A stretch of 64,000 nt of DNA from Bacillus horti (GCF_030813115.1 NZ_JAUSTY010000011.1:1-64000); one strand, 5' to 3'; counted from the stretch's first letter, positions 35,813-45,249 are shown. Notes: generated from the letters alone by a model not told the origin. Made by a program: numbers and translations.

Positions 35813-36122
35813 AAAAAGGGCTCCCCATCCATATAAAAAGGACGAGGAACCCGTGGTGCCACCTTTATTAGTTGTTTGTACCTCCTGCACAACGATCAAA
35901 CTGCTCTTCAATCCGATACTGTCAATCACTGGCTATACAAACTACAACCTACCAGAGAAAGATCGTACGTTTAAAGTTCACTGTCAGGAGCTTTCTACAA
36001 CTCACTTCATCTTCACATTGCTCAGAAGCCCATTCGGCGTAATTCGCATACTGATTCGCAGCGCCCATCAGCTCTCTGAAATGCTCCTCACACTTACTTT
36101 TCTCCATCATCGCGTGCTATGT
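35813..36122 (-). promoter_or_regulatory. T-box riboswitch leader of trpS
   Basis: Read on the minus strand, the leader has the typical stem I start (GATGATGGAGAAAAGTAAGT), the AGAGAGCTGATGG and GAATCAG segments, and the T-box AAAGGTGGCACCACGGG (near 35868-35851). It ends in a terminator, GGGTTCC..GGGAGCCC followed by TTTTT (35855-35814). A TGG at 36032-36030, in GAATGGGC, is the likely tryptophan specifier codon. Uncharged tRNA-Trp would stabilise the antiterminator and turn on trpS. Confidence 0.9.
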
Positions 36123-36356
36123 TAAATTGACTATTTAGAACGGTTTGTTTTTTCAAAGTTTAGTCCATAATACGTTAGTAAAAAAGGTTGGGCTTAGATT
36201 TAAAAGTTATATTATCAGTACTTCCCCAAAAAAGCAAGAGTAATTTTCATTATCTACTCTCATTACTACTGTCTAACCCAATTGAGGGCATTATGTCTGC
36301 CTTTTTAGAGAATATGTACAAGTTATTGGAGGCGTCTTACTGATTTTGAGCAAAAA
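36123..36356. other. Gap between trpS leader and response regulator, no gene seen
   Basis: AT-rich. It should hold the trpS promoter: on the minus strand TTGAAA and TAGTCA are spaced 17 bases near 36160-36132, a weak match. No open frame or clear terminator for the response-regulator gene was found. Confidence 0.4.
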
Positions 36357-37442
36357 TCAATTCCATTCTCTATCCATTCTTGAGGACAGCAGCCAACTCT
36401 GCTCCTCTACACCTCCAATATCTCCAACAGCCTTGTATAATTTCATTAAGGTAAAGTACGTTTCCTCCACATCAGGAAGTAGTTGTTGAACAATTCTATA
36501 CACCTGAATAGCCTTTTCCGCCATTCCGTGTTCAATATATAGTCTCCCCAAGTTTCTTGCCTGGATTAACCACAACAATCGAAGCCGTTCCCGTTCGTGT
36601 TCCGCCCATAAATAATCGTACTCTCCAAAATAATTACCGTCAAACTGCTTAAAGATACGCTCGTGCTCTTTAATATGCTCAAGATGTGGAACACCTAATT
36701 GTTTCAGTCTGTTCTCCCATTCATCCACATCCACTCGTGCGTTCCCGATAATCAGTTTGTATCCAGACTCTAAATCCCCGCTACTGATCGATATCGTCTC
36801 CAGTCCGATTCGTTTCAACGTTTGACGAATATGATAGATGGTGGTGTAAAGCTGCTGGGATGCCCTTGACACTTCAAGGTTAGGCCACAAAAGCTCGATA
36901 ATCGTACTTCTGTCAATGGTTCGCCCACGGTAATGCAACAGATAGGCAAACAACTCCTGCGCTTTGCTTGTTCGCCATTTGATCGTTTGAGGCTCCACTC
37001 CGGGAAGCTGGTACCGAATCTGGTTAAAACAATAAATAAATGGTGTTTGTACCCCGTGGATATGGTTAGCTTTTCTTTTTTTAAATCTCCCCTGCAAACG
37101 TTCTATGGTTCGTCGCAAACGATCTGTCTGCACAGGTTTCATAATGTAATCTAAGGCATGAAGATCAAAAGCTTGTACCGCATAGCGATCGTAAGCAGTA
37201 ACAAAGACGATTTCTACATCGGGCAGGCGCGTCTGGATCTGTTCCCCCAGCTTTAAACCATCAATCTCAGGCATACGAATATCTAGAAATATAGCATCAG
37301 GAAGATGTTTGGTCGCAATCTCAAGCACTTTGTACGGATCCGAGCATGTTTCCACAATTTCTACTCCATCTATATCACGTTCGAATATTTGCTTGAGCTG
37401 CTTCAGAGCCAGTTGCTCATCATCCACAAGTATGGCTCTCAT
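36357..37442 (-). CDS. Response regulator with BTAD (SARP-like) output, orphan
   Basis: 361 residues, ATG behind GAAAGGGG. Seen: an N-terminal receiver (1-120) with acidic pocket DDE at 8-10, phospho-acceptor Asp near 55 (FLDIRMPEIDG), the conserved Thr (FVTAYD) and Lys (MKPV). Next come an OmpR-like winged helix (about 155-245; SKAQELFAYLLHYRGRTIDR) and a C-terminal bacterial transcriptional activator domain (about 250-360; GNYFGEYDYLWAEHERERL, TPR-like). No histidine kinase gene is adjacent. It lies between trpS and the IS30 remnant that borders the surface-protein island and may control the sortase/adhesin genes; unproven. Confidence 0.88.
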   Translation of the reverse strand: MRAILVDDEQLALKQLKQIFERDIDGVEIVETCSDPYKVLEIATKHLPDAIFLDIRMPEIDGLKLGEQIQTRLPDVEIVFVTAYDRYAVQAFDLHALDYIMKPVQTDRLRRTIERLQGRFKKRKANHIHGVQTPFIYCFNQIRYQLPGVEPQTIKWRTSKAQELFAYLLHYRGRTIDRSTIIELLWPNLEVSRASQQLYTTIYHIRQTLKRIGLETISISSGDLESGYKLIIGNARVDVDEWENRLKQLGVPHLEHIKEHERIFKQFDGNYFGEYDYLWAEHERERLRLLWLIQARNLGRLYIEHGMAEKAIQVYRIVQQLLPDVEETYFTLMKLYKAVGDIGGVEEQSWLLSSRMDREWN

Positions 37443-37546
37443 TAGGATCCCCTTTCTCTTCAGACTACTTTCATGATAAGTTTACCATTTTTTGTTGAAT
37501 TTTGTCGATAAGTCTGAGCCCTATATTTAGATGTTAATGTCATAAC

Positions 37547-37731
37547 GAAGCTCTAACGAAAATGGGAACGGTCTTCTTCGGGAATTCTTCCCTAAAGGCC
37601 ATGGCTTCGCTCAGAGCACCAACGAAGAGTTAACTGAAGACTTCCGTCTCATTAACCATCGCCCTCGTAAAAGTCTAGTTGGAGGTCCGCTCACTAACGC
37701 TTTCATGGATGAACTGTCGCACTTAGCTTGA
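37547..37731 (+). pseudogene. C-terminal remnant of an IS30-family transposase
   Basis: The forward frame reads RSSNENGNGLLREFFPKG, then TEDFRLINHRPRK and AFMDELSHLA, then stop. This is the hallmark end of IS30-family DDE transposases, including the Glu of the triad in the NEN-x-NGLLREFFPK segment. Only about 60 codons remain, with no start or upstream catalytic residues and several divergent positions. The following CTTGACAATCCG resembles sequence behind IS30 genes. It marks an old insertion at the left edge of the sortase/adhesin island. Confidence 0.8.
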
Positions 37732-37744
37732 CAATCCGTCATTA

Positions 37745-37780
37745 TTCAAAAAAAATGCGTTCTCCTAGGGAGAACGCGAT
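37745..37780 (-). terminator. Terminator of the adhesin-sortase unit
   Basis: GCGTTCTCC and GGAGAACGC around 37758-37778 form a perfect 9-bp stem with a three-base loop, followed on the minus strand by ATTTTTTTTG. Confidence 0.85.
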
Positions 37781-37812
37781 ATGTAGTAGCTTGACTCCGT
37801 GTTTCAACATCG

Positions 37813-38592
37813 TCATGTACGCTTTCGGGCGACCACCGCTAATCGGCCATCTTCAGTTGAGTATTCACACGTTGACAGAACAATAAGCTTGTCGCCATAC
37901 TGAGCTGTCACGCCCGTATCGTATAGTGCGAGTTTTTTGATGTTCTGAATGTACGAGTCAAACTCGTCGGACGTTTCTACCTTCTCAATCTGGTAGTATT
38001 TAAAAACGTCGTCCGTTTGGCGATAAACCTTTGAAAGAATAACAGCAACAATTTCATATTCTTCCTTCTCGTAAAGCGTACTGAACTGGAGCGTAGCATG
38101 TTCCTTATAGTAGCTTTCTTTCTTGTACTTCATCAGATCAGCAAACATCACGCCGCTTTTCATATGATGCCCGTGAATCAGCAAAATGTCCGAACCGTTT
38201 ATCCGACTATGTGCGTCCAAAAAGGGGAGTCCATTTTTGTTTTTCTTTTTATCGAAATCATGGTTTAGATAGTATTGCGAATCTTGTTGGTTCTGCATAA
38301 TCGGGTAATTAATTCGGGTGCCGGCAATTTCCAGCCAGCCGACGATGTCCGGGTTTCTCCTGTAAAGCTCTTGAAATTCAGGGAGCATAACCGGCTCATG
38401 CGTCTTCGTGAAAAAAGGGGAGGGTGTTGCGGCATTCTCCCCTTTGTCTGACTCTTTTTTCCAGATTTCTGTTAGTTCTTTCATCTGCCGCTGCTCCTCA
38501 TAATCCTGCAGGAGAATTCGCGCAACATTGATGAGAGAAAAAACCAACAGAAGGAAGGAAATGACGATAAGAATTTTTTTGATTTTGCTCAT
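37813..38592 (-). CDS. Class B-type sortase
   Basis: 259 residues, ATG behind AAAGGCGG. Seen: an N-terminal membrane anchor (about residues 6-28), the sortase fold with His142 (HGHHM), catalytic Cys242 (VLSTCEYS) and Arg250 (GRLAVVAR). The HGHHM and STCEYS-x-x-x-GR motifs and the extended N-terminal part fit class B. It is a transpeptidase that joins a sorted surface protein to the wall. It lies 20 bases behind the gene for a giant protein with a VPKTG signal, its most likely substrate. Class B enzymes in clostridia also use PxTG motifs. Confidence 0.92.
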   Translation of the reverse strand: MSKIKKILIVISFLLLVFSLINVARILLQDYEEQRQMKELTEIWKKESDKGENAATPSPFFTKTHEPVMLPEFQELYRRNPDIVGWLEIAGTRINYPIMQNQQDSQYYLNHDFDKKKNKNGLPFLDAHSRINGSDILLIHGHHMKSGVMFADLMKYKKESYYKEHATLQFSTLYEKEEYEIVAVILSKVYRQTDDVFKYYQIEKVETSDEFDSYIQNIKKLALYDTGVTAQYGDKLIVLSTCEYSTEDGRLAVVARKRT

Positions 38593-38611
38593 TTTCTTAC
38601 CGCCTTTCCGG

Positions 38612-41600
38612 TTACAGAATGTGCTTTCTCTTCTTGCTAGTGAGCAGACAGAACCCGATCACAATCAAGGACATCAATGCCAAAGCTAAATAGAAGATTG
38701 GCGATGTGCTATTATCTCCTGTTTTCGGAACATTGTCCAGCTCGTTGTTACCGTTGTCAGTTCCGCTATTACCATCGTAGGTATCGTTGTTGCCATTGTC
38801 GGTTCCGCTGTTATCATTGTCGGTATCGTTGTTGCCGTTGTCGGTTCCGCTGTTATTATTGTCGGTATTGTTGTTGCCGTTGCCGGTTCCGCTGTTATCA
38901 TTGTCGTTTTCGTTGTTGCCGTTGCCGGTATCGTTGTTGCCGTTGTCGATTCCGCTGTTATCATTGTCGGTATCGTTGTTGCCGTTGTCGGTTCCGCTGT
39001 TTCCATTGTCGGTATCGTTGTTACCGTTGTCGGAGCCCCCACCAGAACGAATCGGTTTCATTGGCACGTCATATTTTACAATGTCAAAATCGACAGAAAT
39101 CGTATCGCTCCTGTGCGTCTCGTAGCCGTCCTTCGTTACGATCAGATAGTAATCCGCTTCAGGAAAAACCATGTATGCATAGAAGCCATTTGCGTCGCTA
39201 TCCTGCTCGGGGCTCTCGTTGTCGTATGGCGGGAAATTCGGAACCGAAGGAAGCGTTACTTTCGTATCCGGAATGCGGCCGTTATCTCTATTGCGCTGCG
39301 TATCCGCATAATACAGTGTAACTTTGGCTCCGTCAATTTTCTTGCCAGTGATAGCATCTCCTGTCGTTTCATCATAAACCGTACCGTAAGGGTCAACCAA
39401 TTCCTCGGAAATATTCAGCTCTCCATTGGCTTTCACGTCCAGTTGCGTCACTCTGAAGAGCAGTTCCTCACCGATCTCAGCTTTATAACGAACTTCCATT
39501 GTGTACTTCTGCTCGCTTAGCCCTTCCACGGAGAAAGTGCCGTTCGAAGCCATCGGAAATGCCTTGGGACGACCGTTTTCCCTTATATAATTGCCGTCCT
39601 TGTCCTTCAAATAGATGCGCATCTGGCTGGTAAACGAATCGTTGAATAGCTCTGTTGTTCCATCCAGCTGCTTGAATAGAACGATCCCTACCGCCGTAAT
39701 GTCCGCTGGAACGGTTTCGTCCTTCACGCTGCTGTCCACATTGGCCTTCTGCGTGAACGGGATAGAGACATCCTTCCCGCCTACCTGATATATCTTCGTA
39801 TACGTGATCGTATAGTCGGTATCCGCCTCAGCAGGAACTGAATATTCACCCTTCTCATTTGTCCAAATCGTCTGCTGCTCGTCGTTCTTCTTGTTCGTCA
39901 CGATGATTTCCGCGTTCGGAATGACTTCACCTGTGTTGTTGTCACGCAACACGCCTTCCAGATATGGTCGGGTATTGACAAAGTGTGCTTCGGCCACTTT
40001 TTTCTCCGGAATGGTGCCTGTGCGAACGAGACTTTCAGGATCCGTCACATAGCCCTCTTCCGTATAATCATCCTGGGTCACCATATACTCGAGATACGTC
40101 GGAAGTTCTTGCACAACGAGCGTCTGGCCATCTGTAAGCTCGAAGGTCTCCCCGCTCTTGATCGAGCCTTTGCTGCCGTCCGACTTCTCATAGGAGTAGG
40201 ATCCGTTCGCTCCCTCGCCTGTGAAGGTAACCGTGTACTTGAACGGCTTCTTCTTGTCGTCGTCTTTGCCTTTAACCGTGTTGCTGATTAGCAGGCCGCC
40301 CTTCAAGACTCGCACGTTCGTGAACGGGGCATCTTCATCTTCGCCCTCCATGACCCCGGTATAATACCGTTCCTCTGGAATGGTCACGTATTCATCGGCT
40401 GTGTAGTCCTTCTGGGTAACTGTGTATTTCAGATCCTCAGGCAGACCCACAATTTCCAGTGTCTCTCCATCCTTGAGTGTGAAGGAATCGCCTGACTTGA
40501 TCGTGCCTGGTGTACTCGTCTCGCTATCCGACTTGGTATACGCGTAACTTCCAGCCTTGCCTGCTTCTTCAAAGATGACGGTGTACTCGAACTCCTTCGT
40601 CTTGTCGCCGCCGTTGCCCATAACCGTGTTGCTGATCGTCAGCTTGTTGACGGTCCGTTCATTGGTGAAGTCCGCTTCGCGATCGACACGAGCCATAACC
40701 CCCTCATCGGACAATGCCACAGGGGTAGTCGCGTAGCCGTAGTTCTTGTAATCGTCCTGGGTGATCGTATACTTCAAATTCTCTGGAAGATCCTTAATTT
40801 TAAAGGTCTCACCATGCTTGAGCTCGAAGGTATCGCCGGATTTGACCGTGCCCGTCGTGCCGTCTGAATGCTCATAATTGTAGGTTCGACCCTTCCCTGT
40901 ACCGTCAAAGGTCACCGTGTACTTAAACGGCTTGTCCGATTCTGCGCCGTCCCCCGTGACGGTATTGCTAACAGTCAAATCGTTAACGTATCGCTCGTTG
41001 ACAAAATCCGCCTTGTGGTCACCTTTATTCACGATTGTTCCGGACAGCTCTCTCGTCACCGGCATGGTCGTGTAACTGTCTGGAGTATAATCTTTCTGGG
41101 TTACCGTATAGCCCAGATCTGCAGGCAATGCCGGGAGCGTCATTGATTCCCCGTGCTTGAGGGTAATCCTGTCTCCACTCTTAATCTTGCCAACCGTATT
41201 ATCCGACTTCTGATAGGTGTACTCGCCATCCTCTCCCTCGCCGGTGAAGGTCACGGTGTATTCAAAATCCTTGGAAGAATCGCTGCCGTTTCCTTCCACT
41301 TCATTACTGATGGTCAGCTTTCCTTGCGCCGGCGTAGGCACGACCAGCTGATTATTCACATCTACCTTAATCCCGTCCACCCAGATGGGCTTCCCAGGAG
41401 TATTTCCTACATACACCTGATAAACTCTTGTAGTTGGCAGCCAAGTATTTGTGTCAATATAGGTTTCCTTTAGCTCATAATAGCCTGGATCTGGGAATAG
41501 CAGATTAAGGTTACCTTCGCTATTGGTTGTTCCTTTTGTAGCTTCGGTTCCGTCATCTTTCTTATACAGTGTAAACTGTACCCCCTGCAGCGGATTACCG

Positions 41601-44600
41601 TCGGGGTCCACCTTTTTCAGTGGTAGTAGAGCATTGGAACCTGAACTGCCGGCTACGTCCGAACTGTCTAGCGTGCTTTCACTTTTTGCACTGATAGATT
41701 CCAGCTTATCATCACCCACCAGCTTTACCTCGTTGCCCATTTTGTCTCCGGCTTTCGCTTTAGATGGATCCACCTCTGTTTGGTACACAAACTGGTAAAA
41801 CTTATTAGGGTCATTCATTTTGAATTCTAGAACTGTAGTGCCTTCTACGCCTGGTGCAGCTTCTATTTGTACTTCAGCATTCGGGTCGCTTAGATCCAGT
41901 GCTGCGCCCTCTCGTTCCAGAGCACCGCTGGGAGTCAGTTTAGCCGGATAAACTGCCATGCTGGGAGCTGTTAGCACGAGCTTGCCGTCTACATCATAGC
42001 GCAGGTTCATGTTAGCGCCGATCGTATCCTGCAAATACACACCCTGCTCCAGATTAAATGGAGGCGTATAGTTTACTGTCCATTCCAGCACGCCCGGCGT
42101 CGGCTTGCTTACCGATTTGCTTAATGTCTGGATCGGGACGATTACCTTACGCTGTTCAGTGACCGTCTTCTCCACACCGCCCCATGTCATATGGAGGTCG
42201 GCTTTGTTATATAGCACCTGTCGGTCTGTCCCGTTTGTGATGTATTCCTCCAGATATTTCTCCAGAGCAACATTGGAAGGTCTTGCCTTCACCAGAATGA
42301 CATAAGGCCCCTCCAATTTGGAGAAGGTGAAGGTGCCTACGTTGCCGCTATGAGAGAAACTCACCACATGAGCAGGGTCATTCGGCTCGATGATTGATAC
42401 AGCGTTGTTTCGAACTCCATAGCCAGTGTCGCTGCCATTGTCCGAATAACCTTTCCAAAGCTCAAAATCCTTCCCCTCGGAAAACGGAACGAACTCCCAG
42501 CCCTCCGGCAGGGTGTCTACCAGTCTATTGTCGCTGATCACTCGACTTCCGCCATCTTTCGCCATTTCGTCCGTATTGTAGCCCGGCATATTGACGCCTA
42601 GGCGGAAGGTAACCGTCTTGGTTGTACGGTCATAACCGGCCAATGTGTATTCGTCGCCGCTTGATGAACCATCCCAACCGATATAGCGGTGAACGTCGTT
42701 CGGGATATACCATGTGTCAGTCGTCCCGTCGTCCTTAATAGGATAGGATGCTGTAAGCATATCCTTGTTCAGCATACGCAGGTGAAGATTGATACTGTTT
42801 TGTGCTTGTTTTACGGTTTCGCCGTCAAAGAGCAAAGCCCGATTCCAGCGTGTTCTCTCTGCAATAATATCCTGTTTGAAGAGAATGTCCGTGTTGGTCT
42901 CAAGTGCACGAAATTTGAAGGAAGTAGCTTTGTCGGTGGTGTATCCGGTCACCTTGATCAAATCAGCCACCACTTCACCGTTCACGGTTAAAGGTATAAC
43001 CTTCATGGTTAAGTCGTTCGCATTCGTAACACCATTCAAGGTTCCCTCATGATACTTCTTCCAAAGCTGTGCAATGTTTACATTTGCTTTAATTTTTGCA
43101 ATGGTTTCTGCATTCACTTCGTCGGTTTCATCCACAGCGTTATCCAGAACGTTCAAATCTCCGCCATGCACCAATACATCGTATACGACCGCATCTGGAA
43201 GGGCATACTGTGGCGTTAGATTAACGGTCCACGTGATGCCGCCTAGGTTGAAATCCTCCATTGAAATAGTGCCACCTTTTGTAAAAGTGTGCGCGCCAAT
43301 GGTAACAATTGCCTCGTCAGTAACTGCTAAAGGTCTTAAATCAGTGGTTACATCATTATTCTGAATGCCGTCTGGTGTATCCAAAGCCCAGTTGGCACGT
43401 GGATCGATTCTGAACTCGGAACCGCTTTCTACTTTGGACTTAATAATCAGTTGAACTCTACCGTCGATATTCCCGAAGGAGTATACACTGTCCCCATCCG
43501 GAGTAATCGACATTTCTTCAGATGCCACACCATTCTCCCATGTCTGCCATGTGGCAGAGGTAAACTCCAGCCCTGCAGGTAGTACATTTGTGATGGTAAG
43601 GTTTTTTAAACCTTGCTTGTTATATTGGTTTACATTGACTGTCCATGTAATAGTCTCATTGGGATGATCATAAGAGGCGGATGCTTGAATCCAGTCGGGT
43701 GCAAGCCACGTTTCCCGTGCTGCACTGGCTATTACATCAGCACTCCCAGCTCTCAGTTCTACTTTTGGGTCGAAACGCTGTCCGCCATTTCGTCCGGGAT
43801 CGATTCCCACGGCCCGGTACTCTTTATAATACAAATCCTTATGAAACCATGCTCGATACTCGACCTGTGGATCCACCCCTGTTCCTAGCGGAAAGATGTA
43901 GCTCAAACCGCCATCTGCATCTATGGTTGGCTCTACCGTAGCGCCGTTTACCTTGAAGGAGCCCGGTATATAGACCATACGGTAATCGGAAGGCTTCGTA
44001 TAGAAAGTCATCTCATCCAGCGGCAGCTTGATTGTTGGATCAAGCACATCAAAAGAGGATGGAGTTGACTGGAAGGTCAAATAACCATCCTGATAGGCTG
44101 GCACGGTCACATACCACCATGTCCAGCTCCCATTCTTTGGCCAGTTGTTACCTGTCAAGTTGATGCTGTATGCCGGCGTAACATCCGGGTTTTTTAGCTG
44201 GTAGTTTTCCCCGAAAATGAAAGTGTCCTTTGACTCACCATGTTCTAAGCCTGTTACATCCGAGTTAGCGGTGGTTTCAAAGCCGAAGCTAACCCCTCGA
44301 CCGACACCATTGAAAAAGCCATCATCGCCATCAAAAACAATCCTGATGCTATTCGGTGTGAAATAGGCAATGCCAAGCTGTTTCACGCCACTTTCAGTTG
44401 ATGCCATCAAGGGTCTAGTAGCCGTTGGCAACACCACTTCCTTGAAGTAGTCATCCCTTTTCAGCTCGATCCAGTCACCCTTCTGAATGTATAGGTCTGG
44501 ATCCGCATTAGTCGGATCGGCGTCATCACCATTCACTGGCACCTTTAGACCTTCCGACTTAAGCGTGAATGGCTGTCTGCCTTGGATAGTGCCGCCAGGA

Positions 44601-44911
44601 ACAACGGCTTGGTTATCCTGCACCACCTCTAGCGGAAAGGGCTCGTTCGCTCCCATAAACAGCGCCGTTTTGTCCTCTGGACCAGCCGCTAAAGCCACCG
44701 AGCCGGTGACCTCCAGTGCAACAGGCCCGTCTGGCGCATCGTACACCGCCTCAGTTACCGACTCGGTCGGCGAGCCGTCCTCACTGACATCGACTGGTGC
44801 GCTCTCCGCATATACAGGAGCAGAGAACGTCACTGCTTGTAAAATAAGCATAACCGCCAGACAGAAAGACAGCACAGTTTTGCTTACACTGTGTTTTCGT
44901 TTCAATGCCAA
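38612..44911 (-). CDS. Giant cell-wall anchored adhesin with VPKTG sorting signal
   Basis: About 2099 residues. The start was set at TTG 44911, about five bases after GGAGGGG; an ATG at 44923 has no ribosome site, and TTG 44905 is an alternative. Seen: a signal peptide (SFCLAVMLILQAVTF..VYAES), a large N-terminal adhesin region with beta-sandwich motifs (LTITNVLPAGLEFTSATW), and an SpaA/Cna-B-like domain (LLPLKKVDPDGNPLQGVQF). Four DUF5979-like repeats (SNTV-x-G, FEYTVTF, IKSGD, YTVTQ-x-DY), three carboxypeptidase-regulatory-like domains, an Asn/Asp/Gly tandem repeat, and VPKTGD plus a hydrophobic helix and KKRK tail follow. It would be sorted to the wall by the sortase encoded downstream. 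G+C looks higher than in flanking genes, suggesting transfer. Confidence 0.9.
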   Translation of the reverse strand: MALKRKHSVSKTVLSFCLAVMLILQAVTFSAPVYAESAPVDVSEDGSPTESVTEAVYDAPDGPVALEVTGSVALAAGPEDKTALFMGANEPFPLEVVQDNQAVVPGGTIQGRQPFTLKSEGLKVPVNGDDADPTNADPDLYIQKGDWIELKRDDYFKEVVLPTATRPLMASTESGVKQLGIAYFTPNSIRIVFDGDDGFFNGVGRGVSFGFETTANSDVTGLEHGESKDTFIFGENYQLKNPDVTPAYSINLTGNNWPKNGSWTWWYVTVPAYQDGYLTFQSTPSSFDVLDPTIKLPLDEMTFYTKPSDYRMVYIPGSFKVNGATVEPTIDADGGLSYIFPLGTGVDPQVEYRAWFHKDLYYKEYRAVGIDPGRNGGQRFDPKVELRAGSADVIASAARETWLAPDWIQASASYDHPNETITWTVNVNQYNKQGLKNLTITNVLPAGLEFTSATWQTWENGVASEEMSITPDGDSVYSFGNIDGRVQLIIKSKVESGSEFRIDPRANWALDTPDGIQNNDVTTDLRPLAVTDEAIVTIGAHTFTKGGTISMEDFNLGGITWTVNLTPQYALPDAVVYDVLVHGGDLNVLDNAVDETDEVNAETIAKIKANVNIAQLWKKYHEGTLNGVTNANDLTMKVIPLTVNGEVVADLIKVTGYTTDKATSFKFRALETNTDILFKQDIIAERTRWNRALLFDGETVKQAQNSINLHLRMLNKDMLTASYPIKDDGTTDTWYIPNDVHRYIGWDGSSSGDEYTLAGYDRTTKTVTFRLGVNMPGYNTDEMAKDGGSRVISDNRLVDTLPEGWEFVPFSEGKDFELWKGYSDNGSDTGYGVRNNAVSIIEPNDPAHVVSFSHSGNVGTFTFSKLEGPYVILVKARPSNVALEKYLEEYITNGTDRQVLYNKADLHMTWGGVEKTVTEQRKVIVPIQTLSKSVSKPTPGVLEWTVNYTPPFNLEQGVYLQDTIGANMNLRYDVDGKLVLTAPSMAVYPAKLTPSGALEREGAALDLSDPNAEVQIEAAPGVEGTTVLEFKMNDPNKFYQFVYQTEVDPSKAKAGDKMGNEVKLVGDDKLESISAKSESTLDSSDVAGSSGSNALLPLKKVDPDGNPLQGVQFTLYKKDDGTEATKGTTNSEGNLNLLFPDPGYYELKETYIDTNTWLPTTRVYQVYVGNTPGKPIWVDGIKVDVNNQLVVPTPAQGKLTISNEVEGNGSDSSKDFEYTVTFTGEGEDGEYTYQKSDNTVGKIKSGDRITLKHGESMTLPALPADLGYTVTQKDYTPDSYTTMPVTRELSGTIVNKGDHKADFVNERYVNDLTVSNTVTGDGAESDKPFKYTVTFDGTGKGRTYNYEHSDGTTGTVKSGDTFELKHGETFKIKDLPENLKYTITQDDYKNYGYATTPVALSDEGVMARVDREADFTNERTVNKLTISNTVMGNGGDKTKEFEYTVIFEEAGKAGSYAYTKSDSETSTPGTIKSGDSFTLKDGETLEIVGLPEDLKYTVTQKDYTADEYVTIPEERYYTGVMEGEDEDAPFTNVRVLKGGLLISNTVKGKDDDKKKPFKYTVTFTGEGANGSYSYEKSDGSKGSIKSGETFELTDGQTLVVQELPTYLEYMVTQDDYTEEGYVTDPESLVRTGTIPEKKVAEAHFVNTRPYLEGVLRDNNTGEVIPNAEIIVTNKKNDEQQTIWTNEKGEYSVPAEADTDYTITYTKIYQVGGKDVSIPFTQKANVDSSVKDETVPADITAVGIVLFKQLDGTTELFNDSFTSQMRIYLKDKDGNYIRENGRPKAFPMASNGTFSVEGLSEQKYTMEVRYKAEIGEELLFRVTQLDVKANGELNISEELVDPYGTVYDETTGDAITGKKIDGAKVTLYYADTQRNRDNGRIPDTKVTLPSVPNFPPYDNESPEQDSDANGFYAYMVFPEADYYLIVTKDGYETHRSDTISVDFDIVKYDVPMKPIRSGGGSDNGNNDTDNGNSGTDNGNNDTDNDNSGIDNGNNDTGNGNNENDNDNSGTGNGNNNTDNNNSGTDNGNNDTDNDNSGTDNGNNDTYDGNSGTDNGNNELDNVPKTGDNSTSPIFYLALALMSLIVIGFCLLTSKKRKHIL
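38735..39030 (-). repeat. Tandem 42-bp repeats encoding the Asn/Asp/Gly stalk
   Basis: About seven imperfect copies of a 42-bp unit encode a 14-residue DNGNNDTDNDNSGT-like motif just before the VPKTG signal. It is a flexible wall-spanning stalk whose copy number probably varies by slippage. Copies differ mostly at one or two positions. Confidence 0.85.
39965..41330 (-). repeat. Four DUF5979-like protein repeats of about 110 residues
   Basis: Four successive coding repeats within the adhesin share the order LTISNTV..FEYTVTF..SGD-x-x-LKHGE..LPEDLKYTVTQ-x-DY..FTNER. The DNA copies are diverged, so the expansion is not recent. Confidence 0.75.
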
Positions 44912-45011
44912 ATTCCCCTCCATTTCGCGAATTTTTTGTCGACAGCAAGATCATCTGCCCCATATAGCGCAAAATCGAATAGACATATGCTATTTGCTTG
45001 ACCTCAGTAGC

Positions 45012-45074
45012 CCTGCACATCTTCGAAATCTTGCGTAATTTCAGATGACCGAGCAGGCTCCTTGGGTGTGCAGG
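45012..45074 (-). promoter_or_regulatory. Structured leader upstream of the adhesin gene, class unknown
   Basis: CCTGCACA and TGTGCAGG close a 63-base region that contains inner stems GAGCC/GGCTC-type and GAAAT/ATTTC. It lies about 100 bases before the adhesin start. It does not match the c-di-GMP-I, c-di-GMP-II, TPP or cobalamin core sequences as far as can be judged by eye. It may be a regulatory leader or a chance fold. Confidence 0.3.
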
Positions 45075-45249
45075 CGATTAATCAATGCTTAATAACTTTC
45101 CTCTCTCCCCCCTCCGTCGACCATTTTCGCCAATCAAATACTGAAAAACCACAGAATACGCCAAGTTTATACAGCGTATTTAACTACTATACTACCAAGG
45201 CCTATACAAAACCTATACATAGCAATCGAGTGAGGAGGGTATGAAAAGT

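Noticed and set aside
38735-39030. Regular repeats that could suggest a CRISPR array
   Set aside because: Contiguous 42-bp coding units without unique spacers; in frame with the adhesin.
38686-39042. Thr-rich leftward frame within the stalk region
   Set aside because: Out-of-frame reading of the same tandem repeats, wholly inside the adhesin gene.
38677-39321. Long rightward open frame (Cys/Arg-rich) opposite the adhesin stalk
   Set aside because: It is the complement of the 42-bp repeats; composition is an artefact and there is no ribosome site.
44487-45038. 183-codon rightward frame at the adhesin N-terminus
   Set aside because: Antisense to the adhesin signal-peptide region with no ribosome site.
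45012-45074. c-di-GMP riboswitch in front of the adhesin
   Set aside because: The conserved GEMM core sequences could not be found by eye; kept only as an unclassified structured leader.
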